From contig PMEM01000024.1 of NCBI GenBank assembly GCA_003155795.1, positions 103,508 through 161,321 on the forward strand: a DNA stretch of 57,814 bases. The letters run 5' to 3'. The notes under the pieces were generated by a model. The model saw only the letters and a list, made by a program, of their open reading frames with translations. It had not been told where the DNA came from and made no database searches. Source of the DNA: Gemmatimonadota bacterium (GTDB taxonomy: Bacteria; Gemmatimonadota; Gemmatimonadetes; Gemmatimonadales; Gemmatimonadaceae). Below, piece by piece: positions 53,010 through 57,814 of the stretch (its first letter is position 1; every line of letters starts with the position of its first letter). The translations under genes were made by a program, and so were the position numbers.

Positions 53010-54608
53010 TTAGCGCCGCTGCGTTGATTCCCAGCTGCGTGGTGGAACTTCGCACCTCGGCACGCGCATCGGCTGCCCGGTGCGCGGATTGATGCCTCCC
53101 TCTATGCGTGTACGCGAGACGAAATTCGGATCTTCCGACGCTTCGTACGCAAACAGTGCGACGAGAGTAGCGTTCCGCTTCACGTTGTCGAAGTTGATCT
53201 TGTCGTACGTGTCGCGATTGGTGTGCCACGTGTAATCGGTGTACGACCAGTCGGACGACGTCAAAAAGAATCCAGGCGCGCCGTAGCAGTCGAATGCATC
53301 ACTGTCGGTGCTCTCGTCATGCGGGACTCCGGGGAGCATCAGCGTGACGTTGCGTATCATGTCCACTGGCATGCGCGACATCCAGCGCGCGAGCGATGGC
53401 GCGGCGTCGATGAATCCGTTTGTCTGTACCGTGTCGATCTCGCCGGTGCCGTTGTCCTGGTTGAACAATGACTGCAGACCTTTCAGCACTTCCGGATGAT
53501 CTGCTGCGAACGCGGACGAACCGATCTCGCCCTCTTCTTCGCCGCTCCAGTGACCGACGAGAATCGTGCGCTTGGGATGCGGATAGACTGTCTTCAGAAT
53601 GCGCATCGCTTCGAGCATTGTGATCGTGCCCGTGCCGTTGTCGGTTCCACCGCTGCCGGAATCCCAGGAGTCGAGGTGCGCCGAGAGCATGACGTATTCG
53701 TTCGGCTTTTCGGAGCCCGTGATCTGTGCAATCGTGTTGAACACTGGCGATTCAGTCGGCGCTAGTTTGGCCTCGGCGATTGCGTGAACACGTGGACCCT
53801 GACCGTTCGACGCCAGGCGAGCGAGTAGCGAGTAGTCCTCGCATGAAACATCGAACGACGGAACGTCGCCGGCGCGCGATGATTGAATCTTGTCGACTCC
53901 CCAGCCGCGTGACCATCCGTTCGAAAGCACACCAGCGACACCCGCGCGCGCGAGCATTGCAGGAAGTCCACGAGCGTTGATGCCTGCGCCGGTGAAGCGC
54001 GAGCGCCATTCCGTGGCTGCGCTGTCGCGCTGGAAGAGCGCGTGCTGATATGTCGCTGAGTCAGCCCACATACGGATGTCCTCGTTGGGGCGACATGTTG
54101 TTTGCGGCTCACTGATCAACACGAGCTTTCCCTTCGCGGTTTGAAGCCAGCGTGCGAAGCCTGCACTGTCTCTGGTCTGGCTCGCTGGTGGGATCATGAC
54201 GACGTCGGCCGTGACACCGCCGGCGGGTGTCGTCGCGCTCCATGCGTGCATCGTTGCCTCGAGCACGCGATATCTGGGCGATACCAGCTCCAGCGTGCTC
54301 TTGCCGCGCGTCCAGTCGCGCCAGGTGCCGTACTTCTCGTTCCGGGCGTCGATGCCCCACGATTTATAGGTCTTGAGCAAATAGTCATTGGCCGCGCGGT
54401 TGGCCGACGAACCTGTAAGTCGGGGGCCGATGGAATCCATGAGAGGTTGAGCCAGGCGCTCCAACTGTGAATGGTGCATCCCCTCGTCGTAGATCTTCTG
54501 GACGATGGGATCGCCCGTCGGGTTATCCTGGGCGCGGGCCTGCGCGGCGCCGATGAGACTTGTCGCAACTGTGGCCGCGGCTAATGGAATGAGAAGGTGT
54601 GATCGCAT
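53010..54608 (-). CDS. Secreted M28 family zinc aminopeptidase
   Basis: A 532-residue exported peptidase with signal peptide (LLIPLAAATVATSLIGAAQARA). The catalytic domain is in the C-terminal half and carries the M28 metal ligands: AHLDSWDSGSGGTDNGTG (His, bridging Asp), GHWSGEEEGE (Glu base and Glu ligand), DNGTG-type Asp and WHTNRDTYD (His) near residue 460. An N-terminal PA-like inserted region lies between. It should remove N-terminal residues from peptides outside the cytoplasm, matching the S9 and SusCD theme. Confidence 0.92.
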   Translation of the reverse strand: MRSHLLIPLAAATVATSLIGAAQARAQDNPTGDPIVQKIYDEGMHHSQLERLAQPLMDSIGPRLTGSSANRAANDYLLKTYKSWGIDARNEKYGTWRDWTRGKSTLELVSPRYRVLEATMHAWSATTPAGGVTADVVMIPPASQTRDSAGFARWLQTAKGKLVLISEPQTTCRPNEDIRMWADSATYQHALFQRDSAATEWRSRFTGAGINARGLPAMLARAGVAGVLSNGWSRGWGVDKIQSSRAGDVPSFDVSCEDYSLLARLASNGQGPRVHAIAEAKLAPTESPVFNTIAQITGSEKPNEYVMLSAHLDSWDSGSGGTDNGTGTITMLEAMRILKTVYPHPKRTILVGHWSGEEEGEIGSSAFAADHPEVLKGLQSLFNQDNGTGEIDTVQTNGFIDAAPSLARWMSRMPVDMIRNVTLMLPGVPHDESTDSDAFDCYGAPGFFLTSSDWSYTDYTWHTNRDTYDKINFDNVKRNATLVALFAYEASEDPNFVSRTRIEGGINPRTGQPMRVPRCEVPPRSWESTQRR

Positions 54609-54827
54609 GGGACAATCCTAGTCCCGGGAACACCGTACTGGCTAGTCCACTACAGTGCACCAAAACCAATGTGCTTGCGAGCAGCCACGCCATTGGCAGG
54701 TAGGCGAGCACACCAAGGAGTGTGCGAATCGGCTGCGCCGACGCGATTAGACTGACCTTCCGCTCCATACCGGTCCCGCTCTTGCAAAAGTCTCCCTCCG
54801 AAGGCTCATCGTTAGCCAGGAGAGATC

Positions 54828-55250
54828 ATGAAAGTACCTGCACTCAGTATCCTGCTTGTGGGCGGAGTCGTCGCGACTTCGGCGTGCGGCGTCCGGACTC
54901 AAACTACGCACATCAACCCGTCGCCTGCCCGGGTGACGACCTGCCAGAACGCCGTGGTGGTGTACAGCAGCCGTGCGGACGTTCCGAGCAGCTATCGGGA
55001 GATAGCCTGGATTTCTGCAGAAGGAAACTCAGTCTGGACAACGGACAGTCAAATGCGCGACCAGATGCGGAAGAAGGCGGCTGATGCGGGTGCCAATGGC
55101 CTCGTCGCCAACTCCGTCAGCCAGAACAAGGTGGGCGTGAACGTGCTGGGTGAGGTAGTCGGCGCTCATACCGCGACTGCGGAGACTTCGGGGCTTGCGA
55201 TCTGGATCCCCGCGAACGCGAGGCACACTGAGCAACTTTGCGGCGGTTGA
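54828..55250 (+). CDS. Small exported lipoprotein (DUF4156-like)
   Basis: A 140-residue lipoprotein: signal peptide MKVPALSILLVGGVVATSAC with the lipobox ATSAC (Cys20). The mature part has VVVYSSRADVPSSYREIAWIS and MRKKAADAGANGLVANSV, a layout seen in DUF4156/YbjQ-like small envelope proteins that contain a conserved GAN(G/A) turn. Function unknown. AGGAGAGATC precedes the ATG as a strong ribosome-binding site. It converges on the ABC permease gene with a terminator between. Confidence 0.78.
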   Translation: MKVPALSILLVGGVVATSACGVRTQTTHINPSPARVTTCQNAVVVYSSRADVPSSYREIAWISAEGNSVWTTDSQMRDQMRKKAADAGANGLVANSVSQNKVGVNVLGEVVGAHTATAETSGLAIWIPANARHTEQLCGG

Positions 55251-55266
55251 TCTGACCAAATGGACT

Positions 55267-55307
55267 CGCGAGCCCAGCGAAGAACAGGTCGCGGGCTCGC
55301 GTTTTTA
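55267..55307 (+). terminator. Rho-independent terminator after the lipoprotein gene
   Basis: Stem CGCGAGCCC at 55267-55275 with its complement at 55293-55301, a 17-nt loop, and a T run (TTTTTATT) after the right arm. It follows the lipoprotein stop by 16 nt. Confidence 0.75.
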
Positions 55308-55410
55308 TTGCGAAGTAATCACGTGCGGGCGTACATACGTCCACAGCAACGACTGGGGCGTCGTCGGCCGCTCCAGGTGCGATCCACGCTGGCTGCATGC
55401 TGCCTGCAGT

Positions 55411-57814
55411 TCAATCCGTGCGAAGCGCTACGAGCGGGTCGATGAGCGCCGCTCGGCGGGCCGGAATATAGCACGCCAGCGAAGTGACAATTGCAGTGAG
55501 CGCACCGGCAATGAGGAAGGTGGCAAGATCCGTCGAGCCGACGTCGAACAGAAGGCTCTGAATCACCCGTGTGGCGCCGAACGCAGCAGCGACGCCAAGT
55601 GCGATTCCGAGCGCGACAAGAGCGAAGCCCTGTCGCATGACGATCGTGACCACATCGCGGGGTTGCGCGCCGAGCGCGATGCGGACGCCTATCTCGCGCG
55701 TACGCTGACTTACAGAATAGGCGATGACGCCGTAGAGCCCGACGACAGCGAGGATGAGGGCCAGCAATGCGAACGCGCCGATGAGTGTCATTGCAAAGCG
55801 AGGCTGCGCGACCGCCTCCGCGATGATCGACTCCGCGGTTTGCGACTTGTGCACTTGAATGAATGGACTGGCACGCATGATTGCGGCATTAAGTTCTGGT
55901 GTGAGCGTACCGGACGGGACAGCACTCCGCACGATGATCTCTGCCTGCGACGTCACGGACGAGAACGGCACGTACATGCGAAGATCGGAAATGACGCCGA
56001 GCGCACCGGGGAGCTGCGCGTCGCCAACCACGCCAACGATCGTCATCCAATCGCCCTTGTCGCCGAGGCGAATGCGCGCGCCGACCGCGCCGCCAGCGGG
56101 CCAGAAGCGTTTCGCGAAGCGCTGATTGATCATGATCTCGTGCGTTGCTATCGCTGAATCAGCGGCGGCGGTGGGAGGAATGGCCGGCGTGAAAATGCGC
56201 CCCTTGCGCAGTGGGAGGCCAATGACGCGAAAATAATTTTCGTCACCCATCGCGAAGCCCAGCGTCGACACCTGGGCAGAAGAAGCGAGTGTGCGGCCCG
56301 CAATTTCCAGATCACCGAACGCAGCACCGTCATTTGGTGGCATATCCGAGGCGACCGTGATCGACTGCACGCCTGGTATCTTGCTCACGCCGTCGACCAT
56401 CTGAGTAATTGCTGCATAGCGCGACAGACGCGACGCGAAGTGCTCTTCCGGCATCTCAACGGAAATCCCGACCAATCCGTGCGGATCGAAACCTGGATCC
56501 ATGTGCTCCAGAGCGGTGAACGATCGCATCAGAAGACCGGCTCCAACCAGGAGCACTACTGACAACGCTATCTCCCCAACGATAAGCGTGCCGCGCACTC
56601 GACGTGCGCGCACACTTCCGGATGCGGAGCGCGTGGATGACTTCAGTGATTCGCCGATCGTATGTTCGGTGGCGAGAAGTGCGGGCACGAGTCCGAAGAT
56701 GAGTCCGGTGAAAACGGCGATGCCCAGACTCCAAGCGAGCACCACCGGCTCCAGACGCACACCAGCAAGATTGCTCAGCTCCGCGGGCGAGAGCGCAATG
56801 ATCAACTGAAGGCCGCGCCACGCGAGCAGAAGGCCGACTGCGCACCCGGCGAGTGCGAGGAGCATACTCTCGGTAAGCACCTGTCTGACGAGCCGCCCGC
56901 GTCCGGCACCCAACGCGGCGCGGACGGCAAATTCGCGCTCACGACTGCCGGCGCGTACAAGAAGCAGATTGGCAACGTTTGCGCACGCGATAAGCAACAC
57001 CAGGCCGACCGCACCGAACAACATTATCAACGTTTGCTGATAACTGTCGCCCAGGAGATCTCTTCGCGTAAAGACGGACGCTGCGCCAGGATACTTGCCA
57101 CCTCCAGAGAGGCCGGGCGCCGTTGCAGCAATCGCACTCAGCTCTCGTGTAGCATCGCTCGCGGAGTTGCCGCTTCGCAGCCGTCCAAGTACGTGAATTC
57201 GATCGTAGGGTGTCGTCAAATGCAGTGGCATCCAGACCCCACGCTCACCCGGATCGAATGGAAGTGCGAGGCCGCGCGGCATTACTCCAATTACAACGAA
57301 CGATTTACCATTCAACTTGACCAATCGGCCGAGTACGTCACTGCTACCGCCATATCGACGCTGCCACATGCCGTATCCCAGCAGTGCAACGGGAGCGGCG
57401 TCGGCCATCGTATCGCCTGGCACAAAGTTGCGCCCGAGCACCGGGTGGACGCCAAGGAACGGGAGCATGTCGACGGCAATGCTGGCGCTGGCAATCGCTT
57501 CCAGCGTGGGGCCATCGGAAAACGTGGCCTCACCTGGGTCGTAGCCAACGATCTGTTCGAGCGAATGCGCACGTGCCTGCCAGACGCTGACCAGCTTCGC
57601 CCTCGGGATAACGAATCCGTGCCCCCCCGATGGAATTGACTCGAGTATCTGCACAATCCGATCGCCGCCGCGATACGGTATCGGCGCGAGCAACACGTGT
57701 TGCACGACGCTGAAGATCGCGGTGTTGGCACCGATGCCGAGCGCAAGGGTCACGATCGCCACCGCGGTGAACAGCGGACGCTTTCGCAACGACCGAAGGG
57801 CGTATCGAATGTCC
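55411..57814 (-). CDS. ABC transporter permease, FtsX/MacB (ADOP) type (5'-partial)
   Basis: A large permease of which about 800 residues are visible; the reading frame runs past the window edge (DIRYALRSLRKRPLF), so the N-terminus is cut. It has two copies of the layout helix-periplasmic domain-three helices: MacB_PCD domain (ANTAIFSVVQHVLLAPIPY), first FtsX domain near the middle (LLIACANVANLLLVRAGSREREFAVRAALGAGRGR seen in part), a second MacB_PCD domain and a C-terminal FtsX domain (SVSQRTREIGVRIALGAQPRDV). This matches the duplicated permeases common in Acidobacteriota and Gemmatimonadota. It probably works with a MacB-type ATPase. Substrate unknown. Confidence 0.9.
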   Translation of the reverse strand, partial: DIRYALRSLRKRPLFTAVAIVTLALGIGANTAIFSVVQHVLLAPIPYRGGDRIVQILESIPSGGHGFVIPRAKLVSVWQARAHSLEQIVGYDPGEATFSDGPTLEAIASASIAVDMLPFLGVHPVLGRNFVPGDTMADAAPVALLGYGMWQRRYGGSSDVLGRLVKLNGKSFVVIGVMPRGLALPFDPGERGVWMPLHLTTPYDRIHVLGRLRSGNSASDATRELSAIAATAPGLSGGGKYPGAASVFTRRDLLGDSYQQTLIMLFGAVGLVLLIACANVANLLLVRAGSREREFAVRAALGAGRGRLVRQVLTESMLLALAGCAVGLLLAWRGLQLIIALSPAELSNLAGVRLEPVVLAWSLGIAVFTGLIFGLVPALLATEHTIGESLKSSTRSASGSVRARRVRGTLIVGEIALSVVLLVGAGLLMRSFTALEHMDPGFDPHGLVGISVEMPEEHFASRLSRYAAITQMVDGVSKIPGVQSITVASDMPPNDGAAFGDLEIAGRTLASSAQVSTLGFAMGDENYFRVIGLPLRKGRIFTPAIPPTAAADSAIATHEIMINQRFAKRFWPAGGAVGARIRLGDKGDWMTIVGVVGDAQLPGALGVISDLRMYVPFSSVTSQAEIIVRSAVPSGTLTPELNAAIMRASPFIQVHKSQTAESIIAEAVAQPRFAMTLIGAFALLALILAVVGLYGVIAYSVSQRTREIGVRIALGAQPRDVVTIVMRQGFALVALGIALGVAAAFGATRVIQSLLFDVGSTDLATFLIAGALTAIVTSLACYIPARRAALIDPLVALRTD

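Noticed and set aside
57309-57789. Start of the ABC permease at 57789
   Set aside because: This codon is TTG inside a continuous frame (RYALRSLRKRPLF) that matches the usual family N-terminus; the gene is cut by the window edge.

Overview
The window looks like a stretch of chromosome from a high-GC, Gram-negative, aerobic heterotroph, most plausibly a Gemmatimonadota member. This placement is inferred from gene content only, because there is no rRNA gene here: SusC/SusD pair, DUF5916 outer-membrane protein, ADOP/MacB-type permease, many secreted S9 and M28 peptidases, small lipoproteins and an imuA-imuB-dnaE2 cassette. No tRNA, rRNA, CRISPR array, prophage or transposase gene was found. Both ends cut through genes.

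Layout. 1-2.75 kb: peptide ABC transporter (binding protein, one permease) and a RidA-like protein. 2.9-6.3 kb: ferredoxin-NADP reductase facing a tightly overlapping run of corrinoid adenosyltransferase, aroB, a 3D-domain protein and a two-helix membrane protein. 6.4-7.4 kb: primary-type sigma factor with its own promoter and terminator. 7.5-13 kb: a small HVA1/DUF2945-like protein, then a coupled run of lipid kinase, glcD, a short glcE, glcF and ygfZ, closed by a bidirectional terminator shared with a small repeat lipoprotein. 13.5-16.7 kb: MoxR/Mg-chelatase-type ATPase, cytidylate-kinase-like protein, threonine aldolase. 16.8-22.2 kb (minus strand): SOS mutasome imuA-imuB-dnaE2, with palindromic repeats wedged between imuA and imuB. 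22.4-28.8 kb: DUF5916 protein, MscS channel, secreted S9 peptidase. 28.8-35.2 kb: amino-acid/PLP block: an Lrp regulator coupled to a kinase-M23-aminotransferase fusion, a divergent Cys/Met-metabolism enzyme, and an aromatic amino-acid-type decarboxylase. 35.2-41.3 kb: CAAX-protease-related protein, two NTF2-like secreted proteins, membrane Ser/Thr kinase, secreted zincin-like protein. 41.3-50.9 kb: DapA-family enzyme, SusD, SusC, GntR/FCD regulator and a DPP-IV-like S9 peptidase. 51-57.8 kb: glyoxalase-fold protein, membrane proteins, M28 peptidase, lipoprotein, ABC permease.

How it fits together. The recurring theme is scavenging of protein and peptides: secreted S9, M28 and zincin-type enzymes, SusCD import, a peptide ABC transporter and several PLP enzymes of amino-acid metabolism. 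The most interesting regulatory signal is a palindrome, GGATA-N3-TATCC, found twice upstream of susC and once upstream of the S9 peptidase gene, which lie on either side of the GntR gene; this suggests one small regulon. The most interesting protein is the 1013-residue fusion of an APH-type kinase, an M23-type domain and a class III aminotransferase/phospho-lyase-type domain.
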